A DNA stretch of 64,000 nucleotides. Source: Desulfobacterales bacterium (lineage in GTDB: Bacteria > Desulfobacterota > Desulfobacteria > Desulfobacterales > Desulfosalsimonadaceae). Position 1 is the first letter of the stretch. Every line of letters begins with the position of its first letter. Location of the stretch: assembly GCA_007134875.1 (NCBI GenBank), contig SLJY01000040.1:1-64000 (forward strand), in the 5' to 3' direction. The notes beneath the pieces are model-generated. The model saw only the letters and a program-made list of their open reading frames with translations. It had not been told where the DNA came from and made no database searches. Below are positions 18,945-27,906 of the stretch, in pieces. A program made the position numbers and the translations under genes.

Positions 18945-19050
18945 TGAGTGTCCGAACGAAAACCGGGATTTTTCGTCAAGGTCAAGGACGGCGAAAATTT
19001 GAGCCGGACGCAGAGATTGGCGGAAAAGACGGTTTTTGTTCAGCCGCTAA
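18945..19050. repeat. Repeat family A copy
   Basis: GTGTCCGAACGAAAACCGGGATTTTTCGTCAAGGTCAAGG... to GGTTTTTGTTCAGCCGC. It is nearly identical to the 12.8-kb copy minus an internal stretch. It occupies much of the 381-base spacer upstream of the REC-PAS-kinase. Confidence 0.75.
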
Positions 19051-19144
19051 TGAAGAACATAGAGAGACCCTGCCCGTGTGCCGGTGCGAGCCGGCATCCT
19101 GATTTGCAGCGGACATCAAGGCCTGTACCACCGTATTCCGGAGC

Positions 19145-20701
19145 ATGTGGATGGAATCTTCCGAGCAGTGGACGATCGTTTTGATTGATGATGAAAAGGA
19201 TATCCGCGACGTTGTGCGGATTGCCCTTGAAGATGTAGGATATATTGTTCATACGGCGGCGGACGGCCGCGAGGGCCTTCAGCGGGTGCGCGAAACCCTG
19301 CCCGAGATCGTCATCACCGATATCCGGATGCCGGTGATGGACGGGCTTGCCGTACTTGATGCGGTAAAAAAGGAATTTTCCGAAACCGAAGTGATCATTA
19401 TCACCGCGTTTGCGGACATCGAGTTGGCCATCCGGGCACTGCAGCTCGATGCATCCGATTTCGTGACCAAGCCCCTCAACTACGACGCCCTGCATCTGGC
19501 GCTTTATCGCGCCATCCAGCGCTTTACCTCAAGAAAACAACTCAAGGATTACATGCAGCTTCTTGAGCGGGACAAGACGATTACCGCGCGCGAACTCGTC
19601 AGGAGCATCAACTTTCAGCGAAAGCTTATCGAAAGCTCCATGGATGCCATTGCGGCCTGCGACATCGAAGGACGAGTCATCCTGGCCAACCGGAGTATGG
19701 AACAACTCACAGGCGTCGAAAAGGACCGCCTGATTTCAGAAATATCCATTGATCGCCTGTTTCCCGAAGATGAGCGGGAAAGGATGGAAAAAGAACTCGA
19801 CAGCGACGCTTTCGGCGGCAGACACTGCCTCTCCCTTTTCGAGACCGTGCTTTTTGACGCGAAAAAGCGCCGGATCCCGGTGCAGGTCTCGGCCATCCGC
19901 CTGTTCGAGGACGACCGGCTCGAAGGACTGGTGCTGTTTATACGCGATTTGCGGGAGTTCTACCGGCTTGAACGGGCAATGGAGGACCAGGCAAGGATTC
20001 TGCAGCAGGACAAGATGATCTCTTTGGGGCGCCTTGCCGCGAGCGTGGTCCATGAAATCAACAACCCGCTGTCCGGTATCCTCAATTACGTCCGGCTCAT
20101 GAGGCGCGGCGTGGATAAAAAGCAGGTGGATCCGGAGCGACTGGAGAAGTTTTCCAGGTACCTGGAAATCGTGGACCGGGAAATAAGCCGCTGCTCCCAT
20201 ATCACCGGCAACCTCTTGGCGTATACCCGGAAATCGCCGCCTTCCTTTGAAACCGTGTCGATCAAGGACCTGCTCGAGCAGAGCATCCTGCTTTGCTCCC
20301 ACAAGCTGGAGCTTCAGAAAATCGTTCTGTCAACGGATATCCCCACCATTTTGCCGAAAATAAGCGGTGATTTCAACCAACTGCAGCAGTGTGTCTTAAA
20401 CCTTGTCTTCAATGCCATCGACGCCATGCCCGGAGGCGGGCACCTTTCTGTTTCAGCCGCCTATGATCCGGCGGAAAAAAGCCTTATTCTGGATGTGGGA
20501 GATACGGGTTCGGGGATCAAAGACAAGGAGCTTCCCCGAATTTTCGAGCCCTTTTATACCACCAAGCAGGAAGGCTACGGCGTGGGGCTGGGGCTCTCCA
20601 CGGTCAAAGAGATCATGCAGCGCCACGGGGGGGATGTCCGGGTAAAAAGCACGGGGTCGTCAGGCACCGTCTTCCGGTTGGAACTGCCTGTTTCCGATTA
20701 G
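19145..20701 (+). CDS. REC-PAS histidine kinase
   Basis: 518 aa, soluble. A receiver domain (about 8-125; Asp in IVITDIRMPVMDG, Thr in IITAFA, Lys in VTKPLN) is followed by a short coiled segment, PAS (about 150-270), HisKA (H-box VVHEINNPLSGILNYVRL) and HATPase (NAIDAMPGGG, DTGSGI, GYGVGLGLSTVKE). With an N-terminal receiver it may be both a target and a source in a phosphorelay. Its stop almost touches that of the convergent sigma-54 activator. The same architecture returns at 35.2 kb behind the hdr genes. Confidence 0.88.
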   Translation: MWMESSEQWTIVLIDDEKDIRDVVRIALEDVGYIVHTAADGREGLQRVRETLPEIVITDIRMPVMDGLAVLDAVKKEFSETEVIIITAFADIELAIRALQLDASDFVTKPLNYDALHLALYRAIQRFTSRKQLKDYMQLLERDKTITARELVRSINFQRKLIESSMDAIAACDIEGRVILANRSMEQLTGVEKDRLISEISIDRLFPEDERERMEKELDSDAFGGRHCLSLFETVLFDAKKRRIPVQVSAIRLFEDDRLEGLVLFIRDLREFYRLERAMEDQARILQQDKMISLGRLAASVVHEINNPLSGILNYVRLMRRGVDKKQVDPERLEKFSRYLEIVDREISRCSHITGNLLAYTRKSPPSFETVSIKDLLEQSILLCSHKLELQKIVLSTDIPTILPKISGDFNQLQQCVLNLVFNAIDAMPGGGHLSVSAAYDPAEKSLILDVGDTGSGIKDKELPRIFEPFYTTKQEGYGVGLGLSTVKEIMQRHGGDVRVKSTGSSGTVFRLELPVSD

Positions 20702-20702
20702 T

Positions 20703-22097
20703 TTATGCCTCCCCCGAATCCTGGCCTGCGGAGATGTTGTAGCGCTTGATCCGGTTCCATACCGTAACCCGGGAAACGCCCAGTATTTCGGCGGCCCGGG
20801 AGCGGTTGCCGCCGGTTTTGCGAAGGGCTTCGATCAGCTCCTGTTTTTTTTTCTCGTCCCGGTTCATGGCCCGCTGGCTTCCCGCTTTATGGACGGTATG
20901 ACCGTTTTTTCCGTGCAATACATCCGGTGGAAGGTGTTCGGGCTGGATCAGGGGTTGATCGCATGTGACAAAGGCATATTCGAAAGCGCTTTTGAGCTCC
21001 CGGACATTGCCCGGCCAATGGTAGTTGACGATTACCTCCATGGCCGCATTGGAAATGCCGCCGACCGATTTGTTGCTTTTGAGCCGGATGCGGTGGAAAA
21101 ACGCATCCGTCAAAAGGGATATGTCGCCGTTTCTGTCCCGAAGACGCGGAACCCGGATCGGAATCACGTTGATCCGGTAGAAAAGATCGTCCCGGAAGGT
21201 GCCCTCGTCCATGAGCTTCTGAAGGTCCCGGTTGGTTGCGGTGATGATCCGCACGTCTGTGTGAACGGGGCGGTTGTCTCCGACCCGCTCAATGGTCCGG
21301 TCTTCCAGGACGCGGAGCAGCTTGACCTGGGTCGACAGGGGGAGATCGCCGATTTCATCGAGAAAAATGGTGCCGTTGTTCGCCGCCTCGAAACGGCCGG
21401 TACGGTCCTGGTATGCCCCGGTAAACGCACCTTTCCGATGGCCGAACAGTTCGCTTTCCAGCAGCGAATCGTTTAGCGCTGCGCAGTTGACCTTTATGTA
21501 CGGATGCTCCTTACGGCGGCTGATGGTATGAATCGCCTGGGCGACCATTTCCTTTCCGGTGCCTGACTCCCCGAATATGATCACGGGCGCATCGGAGCGT
21601 GCCGCATTTTCAATCAAATCGTAGACCTGCTGCATGGGAAGCGAATTGCCAAGCAGTCCGTGAAATCCGTTTTCGGAGCATAACTCACTCCTTAACGCGC
21701 TGATCTGCGTTTCTTTTTCCGCCAGTTCCGTGATGTCCGTTATGGTTTCCACCGCCCCGATGATGTTCTCGTTTCCGTCCCGAAGAATCGATGCGTTTTT
21801 CAGAACCGGGATGAATTCGCCGTCGCTGGTCTGAATCACGGCCTCCCGCATATTGAGGAATCCGGTTTTAAAAAGATGGCACCAGTGCTCGCCTTCTTTT
21901 TCGAGAACAACTTCGCAGATGTTGCAATTTAAGAACGTGCAGGGCTTGCCGAGCAGCTCGTCCCGGTTATAGCCGGTAATATCGCTCATGGCCTGGTTGA
22001 CGGAGACGATCACGCCCTTTTTGTCGACGATCATCACACCGTCCTTGATAGTGTCCACCACGGTTTTCCAGTATTGGTTCAGGTCTTTTTCATGCAT
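20703..22097 (-). CDS. PAS/sigma-54-interaction/Fis-type transcriptional activator
   Basis: 464 aa. PAS (about 8-130) with an unusual cysteine set CTFLNCNIC...WC. Then AAA+ (about 145-380) with Walker A GESGTGKE, the sigma-54 contact loop GAFTGA, Walker B GTIFLDEIGDL, and arginine-finger region FRDDLFYRINV. A Fis-type HTH (GGNRSRAAEILGVSRVTVWNRI) ends the protein. There is no receiver domain, so activation probably depends on the PAS ligand or redox state. It is divergent from the hdr operon and almost certainly drives the sigma-54 promoter at 22216. Confidence 0.93.
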   Translation of the reverse strand: MHEKDLNQYWKTVVDTIKDGVMIVDKKGVIVSVNQAMSDITGYNRDELLGKPCTFLNCNICEVVLEKEGEHWCHLFKTGFLNMREAVIQTSDGEFIPVLKNASILRDGNENIIGAVETITDITELAEKETQISALRSELCSENGFHGLLGNSLPMQQVYDLIENAARSDAPVIIFGESGTGKEMVAQAIHTISRRKEHPYIKVNCAALNDSLLESELFGHRKGAFTGAYQDRTGRFEAANNGTIFLDEIGDLPLSTQVKLLRVLEDRTIERVGDNRPVHTDVRIITATNRDLQKLMDEGTFRDDLFYRINVIPIRVPRLRDRNGDISLLTDAFFHRIRLKSNKSVGGISNAAMEVIVNYHWPGNVRELKSAFEYAFVTCDQPLIQPEHLPPDVLHGKNGHTVHKAGSQRAMNRDEKKKQELIEALRKTGGNRSRAAEILGVSRVTVWNRIKRYNISAGQDSGEA

Positions 22098-22116
22098 GGC
22101 TGACCCTGTTCGTTGT

Positions 22117-22154
22117 GTTAAAATTTTAACATTTGTTAAAATGTAATTTTAAAC
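22117..22154. promoter_or_regulatory. Probable activator binding sites (GTTAAAAT inverted repeats)
   Basis: GTTAAAATTTTAAC (22117-22130) is a perfect 14-bp palindrome. GTTAAAATGTAATTTTAAAC (22135-22154) is an imperfect second copy. They lie about 60-100 bp upstream of the -24 element, the usual position for enhancer sites of sigma-54 activators, and only 20 bp from the activator's own start, allowing autoregulation. Protein binding is inferred. Confidence 0.65.
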
Positions 22155-22214
22155 ATCTTAACGAATAAATGCAACAAATAAGAATAATTCCTTATGAAAT
22201 CTGCGAATTATTTT

Positions 22215-22231
22215 TTGGCACCATTATTGCT
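22215..22231 (+). promoter_or_regulatory. Sigma-54 (-24/-12) promoter of the hdr operon
   Basis: TTGGCAC-CATTA-TTGCT is a full match to the sigma-54 consensus TGGCAC-N5-TTGCT with GG-N10-GC spacing. Transcription should begin at about 22243, upstream of the TusA-like gene. It lies in the intergenic gap with the divergent sigma-54 activator. Confidence 0.9.
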
Positions 22232-22333
22232 AGTGTAAAATGCAAAAGCGAAAGGCAATACTTTACTGTGCATAAGCATGCAGTGAAAGCAAGGTCGGTA
22301 AAACATGAATACAACCGTTCAGGAATTTTAGTT

Positions 22334-22579
22334 TTGAATCGTCAAGCGGATCATACACTCGATCTGAGGGGTTTTATCGTGCCAATCGCCCTGCTGAAAG
22401 TAAGCCAGGTGTTCCGTGAGATGCTGCCGGAGCAGACGCTGGAAATCCATTGTCACGACGAGGATATCAAGTGTGACCTGCTGAAGATTCTGCCGGCGTT
22501 TTCATATGAATTGGTTTTTGCCGAAGAAACAACCGACGGCAATTCCTTTCGACTGCAAATGAAAAAAAAGCATGGGTAA
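22334..22579 (+). CDS. TusA/SirA-like protein lacking the sulfur-carrier cysteine
   Basis: 81 aa from TTG 22334 (AGGA about 10 bases upstream). The core LDLRGFIVPIALLKVSQVF has the spacing of the TusA motif L-D-x-R-G-x-x-C-P-x-P, but Val replaces the active cysteine. The rest (EIHCHDEDIKCDLLKILPAF) follows the small beta-alpha fold. TusA proteins carry sulfur; this one cannot do so in the usual way and may be a regulatory or scaffold relative. The longer ORF-track start (22169) lies upstream of the promoter and is rejected. It overlaps the ribosome site of the next gene. Confidence 0.6.
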   Translation: MNRQADHTLDLRGFIVPIALLKVSQVFREMLPEQTLEIHCHDEDIKCDLLKILPAFSYELVFAEETTDGNSFRLQMKKKHG

Positions 22580-22589
22580 GGAAAGGCGA

Positions 22590-25500
22590 ATGAGCATACG
22601 AATCGGATGTTACGTCTGTCACTGCGGAATCAATATTGCCGGAAAGGTCCATGTGGACGAAGCCGCCGCATTCGCCGGTACGCTTCCGTCCGTGGTGATA
22701 TCCCGGGACTACAAGTTCATGTGTTCCGACCCGGGCCAGGAGATGATCGAAAAAGACATTCACGAATACGGTCTAAACCGCGTCGTGGTAGCGTCCTGCT
22801 CGCCCCGGCTGCACGAAAAGACGTTTCAGGGGGTCTGTCAGCGTTCGGGGATCAACCCGTATTATTTTCAGATGGCCTCCGTACGGGAACAGGTCTCCTG
22901 GGTGACGGCCGATGCGGATGATGCCACCCGGAAGGCCAAGACCCAGATCGCTGCTGCCGTCAACCGGGTCTGCTTTCATGAAAAACTGGCAACCCGTCAG
23001 GTTTCGGTCCATCCGGACATCATGGTGGTGGGTGCGGGCATAGCCGGCATGCAGGCGGCCATGGATATCGGGCGGGCGGGAAACAAGGTGTACCTGGTGG
23101 AAAAAGCCCCCACCATCGGCGGGCACATGCTCCAGTTCGACAAGACTTTTCCCACCCTGGACTGCGCCGCGTGTATCGGCACGCCGGTTATGGTGGAGGT
23201 CGGCCAGCAGCCGAACATCGATTTGATGACTTACTCCGAGGTATCCGATGTCACGGGATATATCGGCAACTACAATATCACGGTGCACAGAAAGCCCCGA
23301 TATGTTACCGAGGGCATATGCACTGGCTGCGGGGAATGCGAAAAGGTCTGCCCCATATCCCGCCCCAGCGAATGGGATGTGGGACTCAAAGAGCGCCGCG
23401 CTATTTACCGCTCCTTTCCCCAGGCGGTCCCCATCGCCTACGTGATCGACAAAAAGGGAACCGCGCCCTGCAAGGCAACGTGCCCCGCCCATGTATCGAT
23501 CCAGGGGTATATCGCCCTGACGAACCAGGGAAAATACCGGGAAGCCTTATCGCTGTTCCGCCAGGATCATCCGTTTCCGGCGGTGTGCGGGCGAGTATGC
23601 CACCATCCCTGCGAAGGGCAATGCACCCGCAACGACGTGGATGAGCCTTTGGCCATTCGCGAGCTTCACCGCTTTCTCTCCGACCTGGGCATGGCCGAAG
23701 GATGGGATGAACCCGAAGACGCGCCTTTGCCGGGCGAAGAAAAAGTGGCGATTATCGGCTCCGGCCCGGCCGGTCTTTCCGCGGCATATTTTTTGGCCCG
23801 CAGGGGATATGCCGTAACCGTATACGAGAAGCTTCCGGTTGCGGGGGGCATGATGGCCGTGGGCATTCCCGAATACCGTCTGCCAAGAGACATCCTCGCT
23901 CACGAGATTGCCCTGATCGAAAAGATGGGGGTCTCTATTGTGACCAATACGGCTTTCGGTACGGATATTACCCTGGAAAGCGTAAAAAGCGACGGGTTCA
24001 AGGCCGTTTTTATGGCTGTCGGCCTTCATGGGGGAAGAAAGCTTGGCGTCGAAAACGAGGACACCAGCGGGGTTCTTCAGGGCGTTGACTTCCTGCGGGA
24101 TGTTGCCATGGGGAACACCGTGGATATCGGAGAAGAGGTGCTCGTTATCGGTGGCGGAAACGTGGCCGTGGATGTGGCGCTTACCGCAAAGCGAAAGGGT
24201 GCCCGAAGCGTTACCATGATCTGCCTGGAAAAGCGCGGCGAAATGCCGGCCTGGGAGCACGAGATCCGGGATGCCGTGGAAGAGGGGATTCATATCGTCA
24301 ACAGCTTTGGTCCCAAATCCTTTTTCATCGACAACGCATCGGGGAAGGTATCCGGCATCGAGTTCAAGAGCTGCACGGCCGTTTTCGACGAAGCGGGCCG
24401 CTTCAATCCGTCTTTTGACGAATCCGCATGCCAGCCCTATTTCGCCGATACCGTCATCATCGCCATCGGGCAGGCGGCCGATCTTGATTTTGCGGACTCC
24501 CAGCAGGTGGCTGTATCGCCAAGAGGGGGGCTTGAGGCAGACCCTGTAACCCTCCAGACGCCGCTTGAATGGGTCTTTGCAGGCGGGGATGCCTTTTACG
24601 GGCCGAAATCGGTAGTGGATGCGGTGGCATGCGGTAAGGAGGCCGCCGAGAGCATATACCGCTACATTAACGGTATGGATCTTTACGAGGGCCGGCAAAA
24701 ACAGTGGGATTACGTAAAACCGGATATCCCCCCGGAAACCATCCCGGAGATCCGTCAGAAACGGGAACATACCGAATGCCTCGACCCGGCCGAACGTGTT
24801 GCCAACTTTTGCGAAGTCTACGCGGGTTTCAATGAGGAGCAGGCCCTGCGTGAAGCTTCCCGGTGCTTGGAATGCGGCGTCTGCTCCGAGTGTTACGAAT
24901 GCCTCAAGGCCTGCCAGCCAAACGCAATCAACCACGAGATGCAACCCGAGGACCTGGAGGTCAAGGTGGGCAGCGTGGTCATTGCCACCGGTTTCGATCT
25001 CATGGACCCGGAACCGCTCAAACAATACGGATACGGCAAATACGCCAACGTGTTTACGAGCCTTGAATTCGAGCGGCTCAACAATGCCACCGGGCCTACT
25101 GGCGGACAGATCCTTATGAAAAACGAACAGGGAGAGTTCGAGGGCAAGCCCAAAAGCGTGGCGCTCATCCACTGCGTGGGCAGCCGGGATGCCAACTACC
25201 ATGAATACTGCTCCCGTGTCTGCTGCATGTATGCGTTGAAATATTCCCACCTGATCAAGGAAAAAGTGGGTCATGATACGGAAGTCTATGATTTTTACAT
25301 CGACATGCGGTGTTTCGGCAAGGGCTACGAAGAATTCTATCGGCGCTGCCAGGAGGAAGGGACCCGTTTTATACGGGGCAAGGTGGCTGAAATTACCGAC
25401 AAGGCGAAGACCGACCAAGAAAAGGGCAAGCTCATCGCCATCGGCGAGGATACGCTTCTGGGTAAACGGGTCCGGGTGCCGGTCGACATGGTCGTGTTGT

Positions 25501-25997
25501 GCATGGCCATGGAAGCCCGCCCCGATGCCAACGAGATTTGCCGCCTGTTCGGGATAAGCCAGGGGAAAGACGGATTTTTCCTGGAGGAGCACCCCAAGCT
25601 GGGGCCGCTGTCCACCTCCACGGACGGGATTTTTCTGGCCGGGGCCTGCCAGTCCGCCAAGGATATTCCGGATACCACCGCGCAGGCGTCCGGGGCCGCG
25701 GCCAAGGCGCTTTCGCTAGCCCATCGGGGCGTCGTGGAGGTGCCGTCCGCGATTTCCTGGATCGATCCGGATATATGCGCGGGGTGCCAGGTTTGCATAG
25801 GCCTTTGCGCGTACGGCGCCATCGAGTTCGATCAGCGCCGCGGTATATCGGTTGTCAATGAAGCCCTGTGCAAGGGGTGCGGGAGTTGTTCCGGTTTTTG
25901 CCCGAGCAACGCCGCCCAGGTACGCCATTTCAAGCCGGGACAGTTGATGGCCGAACTGGAGGGGATTATCGATACGATTCACCAAGTGGGTCTTTGA
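22590..25997 (+). CDS. HdrA-like flavoprotein with inserted GltD/NfnB-like NAD(P)H module
   Basis: 1135 aa from ATG 22590. In order: HdrA N-terminal cysteine region (GCYVCHCGINIAG; MCSDPGQ), FAD site VVGAGIAGMQAAMDIGRAG (about 150), the hallmark FPTLDCAACI, a 4Fe-4S set CTGCGECEKVCP, then at about 290-700 an inserted GltD-like block (CKATCPAHVSIQGYIALTNQG, FAD site IIGSGPAGLSAAYFLARRGY, NAD(P) site VIGGGNVAVDVALTAKRKG). HdrA then resumes (CLECGVCSECYECLKACQ, HCVGSRDANYHEYCSRVCC) and ends with CAGCQVCIGLCAYGAI and CKGCGSCSGFCPSNA. HdrA carries the bifurcating FAD in heterodisulfide reductases; the insert suggests NAD(P)H as a partner. Confidence 0.92.
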   Translation: MSIRIGCYVCHCGINIAGKVHVDEAAAFAGTLPSVVISRDYKFMCSDPGQEMIEKDIHEYGLNRVVVASCSPRLHEKTFQGVCQRSGINPYYFQMASVREQVSWVTADADDATRKAKTQIAAAVNRVCFHEKLATRQVSVHPDIMVVGAGIAGMQAAMDIGRAGNKVYLVEKAPTIGGHMLQFDKTFPTLDCAACIGTPVMVEVGQQPNIDLMTYSEVSDVTGYIGNYNITVHRKPRYVTEGICTGCGECEKVCPISRPSEWDVGLKERRAIYRSFPQAVPIAYVIDKKGTAPCKATCPAHVSIQGYIALTNQGKYREALSLFRQDHPFPAVCGRVCHHPCEGQCTRNDVDEPLAIRELHRFLSDLGMAEGWDEPEDAPLPGEEKVAIIGSGPAGLSAAYFLARRGYAVTVYEKLPVAGGMMAVGIPEYRLPRDILAHEIALIEKMGVSIVTNTAFGTDITLESVKSDGFKAVFMAVGLHGGRKLGVENEDTSGVLQGVDFLRDVAMGNTVDIGEEVLVIGGGNVAVDVALTAKRKGARSVTMICLEKRGEMPAWEHEIRDAVEEGIHIVNSFGPKSFFIDNASGKVSGIEFKSCTAVFDEAGRFNPSFDESACQPYFADTVIIAIGQAADLDFADSQQVAVSPRGGLEADPVTLQTPLEWVFAGGDAFYGPKSVVDAVACGKEAAESIYRYINGMDLYEGRQKQWDYVKPDIPPETIPEIRQKREHTECLDPAERVANFCEVYAGFNEEQALREASRCLECGVCSECYECLKACQPNAINHEMQPEDLEVKVGSVVIATGFDLMDPEPLKQYGYGKYANVFTSLEFERLNNATGPTGGQILMKNEQGEFEGKPKSVALIHCVGSRDANYHEYCSRVCCMYALKYSHLIKEKVGHDTEVYDFYIDMRCFGKGYEEFYRRCQEEGTRFIRGKVAEITDKAKTDQEKGKLIAIGEDTLLGKRVRVPVDMVVLCMAMEARPDANEICRLFGISQGKDGFFLEEHPKLGPLSTSTDGIFLAGACQSAKDIPDTTAQASGAAAKALSLAHRGVVEVPSAISWIDPDICAGCQVCIGLCAYGAIEFDQRRGISVVNEALCKGCGSCSGFCPSNAAQVRHFKPGQLMAELEGIIDTIHQVGL

Positions 25998-26186
25998 GAC
26001 AGAAGACGGAGTGCGGAAAATTCGTGGTTGCTGATTGGCGGCGTCGGGATCGGAGAGGAAAACAACCGATCCCGGCTCCCATGGCAAACGGGATAAAGAT
26101 AACGCCGCACCGGATTTTGCGGGGATAGCCCCCGGCCGCTGCGGCGGACAGAGCAACAGACACCGAAAACCAAAGGACAATATACC

Positions 26187-26609
26187 ATGGATGACTTCGA
26201 ACCGACCATCATCGCTTTTGTGTGCAACTGGTGCACCTATACGGCCGCCGATCTTGCGGGTACATCGCGGCTCACCTATCCAACCAACGTCCGGCTGATC
26301 CGGGTGATGTGCACGGGGATGGTTGACCCCAAGTATATTATCAAGGCCTTTCTGGAAGGCGCGGATGCTGTGCTGGTCTCCGGGTGTCACCCGGGCGACT
26401 GCCACTATATCAACGGAAATTATAAGGCGCGGCGCCGTATGAAGCTGCTCAAGGCCATTTTGCCGCGCTACGGGTTTTCCGAACAGCGGCTCAAGCTGAC
26501 ATGGATCGGGGCGTCCGACGGCATCCAGTTCGCACGCACCATACGGGAAATGGTGGAAGAAATCAAGGAACTCGGACCCAACGAGGCCCGAAATGCGGCG
26601 GTGGTCTGA
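26187..26609 (+). CDS. mvhD: MvhD/hydrogenase iron-sulfur subunit
   Basis: 140 aa. FVCNWCTYTAADLAGTSRL, RVMCTGMVDPKYIIKAF and VSGCHPGDCHYINGNYKA are the conserved cysteine segments of the MvhD family, which holds a [2Fe-2S] cluster and links hydrogenase or formate dehydrogenase to HdrA. No hydrogenase or FdhA gene is in the window, so the electron donor may be the next gene product or encoded elsewhere. A 190-base gap with no recognisable feature separates it from hdrA; ATG 26187 gives the expected N-terminus. Confidence 0.92.
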   Translation: MDDFEPTIIAFVCNWCTYTAADLAGTSRLTYPTNVRLIRVMCTGMVDPKYIIKAFLEGADAVLVSGCHPGDCHYINGNYKARRRMKLLKAILPRYGFSEQRLKLTWIGASDGIQFARTIREMVEEIKELGPNEARNAAVV

Positions 26610-26699
26610 GCGGGATCGGCCGATGCTAAAATGACCCAATCGTTAAAAAAATACCAATACGAAAACAAACAGCACATCCTTTAGTGATGGAGGCATTTC

Positions 26700-27845
26700 A
26701 TGGCAAAAACCGCGCTATATGACATTGCGGATAAGAACCTGCAGGGGGCGCTTGCTTCCTTTCTTCAGTCGCTGCTTGCAGACGATAATATCAGCGCCGT
26801 CATGGTCCCCATGCGGCAGTCCGGAAACGATACCGTTATGCAGACCCTGGTGACCGATCCGGAGCAGCTATCCGCTGCGGACCCTTTTTCGCCGGCATTT
26901 CCCATGAATGCCGCCCGCCTGGTTTCGCGCCTTACGAAGCGCTCTCCCGGGGAAACCGTTGCGACGGTGCTGCGCCCCTGTGAAATCCGGGCTCATATCG
27001 AACTGGTTAAGCTGAAGCAGGGGCAGGTGGACGATATCATCATTATCGGCATCGACTGCCCCGGGACCCTTCAAAACAATGACTTCAGGAAATTAGCGGG
27101 CAAGGATCCGGAAAGCACAACGGATCGTTTCCTCACGGCTGCGCTGGACGGTAAAACGCAGTTCGACGAAGCGGTCGAGCTGCCTCCCGCCTGTAAAATC
27201 TGCACGCATCCGGTTCCGGAGGGCGCTGATATAGGGATCGGCATTTTCGGAATGGATATCAAAAAGCAGTTTCTGCTGAGTGCCGGGACGGAAAAGGGCG
27301 AAGGTTTACTGGACCGGCTGGGCCTCAATGTCCAGGAGCCGCCGGATGGACGAGAAGAGGCCGTTGGGTCGATTGTTTCGGCTCGCGAAGCCAGTCAGGG
27401 CGAGGTGTTCGCGGCGGTTCACGAAAAAACCGATACCCCGGAAAAACTGGCCGAATACCTTTCCGGCTGCATCAACTGCTACAACTGCCGGGTTGCCTGC
27501 CCGGTCTGTTACTGCCGGGAATGCGTATTCGTCACGGATGTTTTCGACCACGACCCGTTCCAGTACCTCCGGTGGGCCAAGCGGCGGGGAAAGATCCGCA
27601 TGCCGACGGATACGGTCTTTTACCACCTTACCCGGATGGCGCATATGACAACGGCCTGTGTCGGCTGCGGGCAGTGCTCCAATGCGTGCCCCAATGATAT
27701 CCCCCTGGCCGAGTTGTTCTCCATGACCGCGAGCCATACGCAGAACGCCTTCGACTACGAGGCGGGAAGGAGCCTGGAGGAAGATCCGCCCCTTGCAGTG
27801 TTCAGGGAGGATGAATTTGCCGAAGTGGTTGAGATCAAGCATTGA
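26700..27845 (+). CDS. FrhB/FdhB-like iron-sulfur flavoprotein subunit
   Basis: 381 aa. The N-terminal half (VATVLRPCEIRAHIELVKLKQ, IIIIGIDCPGT, CKICTHPVPEGADIGIGIFG) matches the coenzyme F420 hydrogenase/formate dehydrogenase beta-subunit family. The C-terminal part has two cysteine groups, CINCYNCRVACPVCYC and CVGCGQCSNACP. In methanogens this family transfers electrons between F420 or formate dehydrogenase and Fe-S clusters; in bacterial hdr clusters it is thought to be the input/output flavin module. The electron carrier here is unknown. GATGGAGGCATTTC precedes the ATG. Confidence 0.85.
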   Translation: MAKTALYDIADKNLQGALASFLQSLLADDNISAVMVPMRQSGNDTVMQTLVTDPEQLSAADPFSPAFPMNAARLVSRLTKRSPGETVATVLRPCEIRAHIELVKLKQGQVDDIIIIGIDCPGTLQNNDFRKLAGKDPESTTDRFLTAALDGKTQFDEAVELPPACKICTHPVPEGADIGIGIFGMDIKKQFLLSAGTEKGEGLLDRLGLNVQEPPDGREEAVGSIVSAREASQGEVFAAVHEKTDTPEKLAEYLSGCINCYNCRVACPVCYCRECVFVTDVFDHDPFQYLRWAKRRGKIRMPTDTVFYHLTRMAHMTTACVGCGQCSNACPNDIPLAELFSMTASHTQNAFDYEAGRSLEEDPPLAVFREDEFAEVVEIKH

Positions 27846-27906
27846 TATGTGATTTCCGGAGTCAGGGAAACATCCGGATGCCAAGAAAAACAAGGAGCAT
27901 GGATAT

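Noticed and set aside
22169-22333. Upstream extension of the TusA-like ORF
   Set aside because: Starts before the sigma-54 promoter, so it would not be in the transcript; no family similarity.
23547-25592. 681-aa minus-strand ORF
   Set aside because: Antisense shadow of the HdrA-GltD gene; no recognisable motif.
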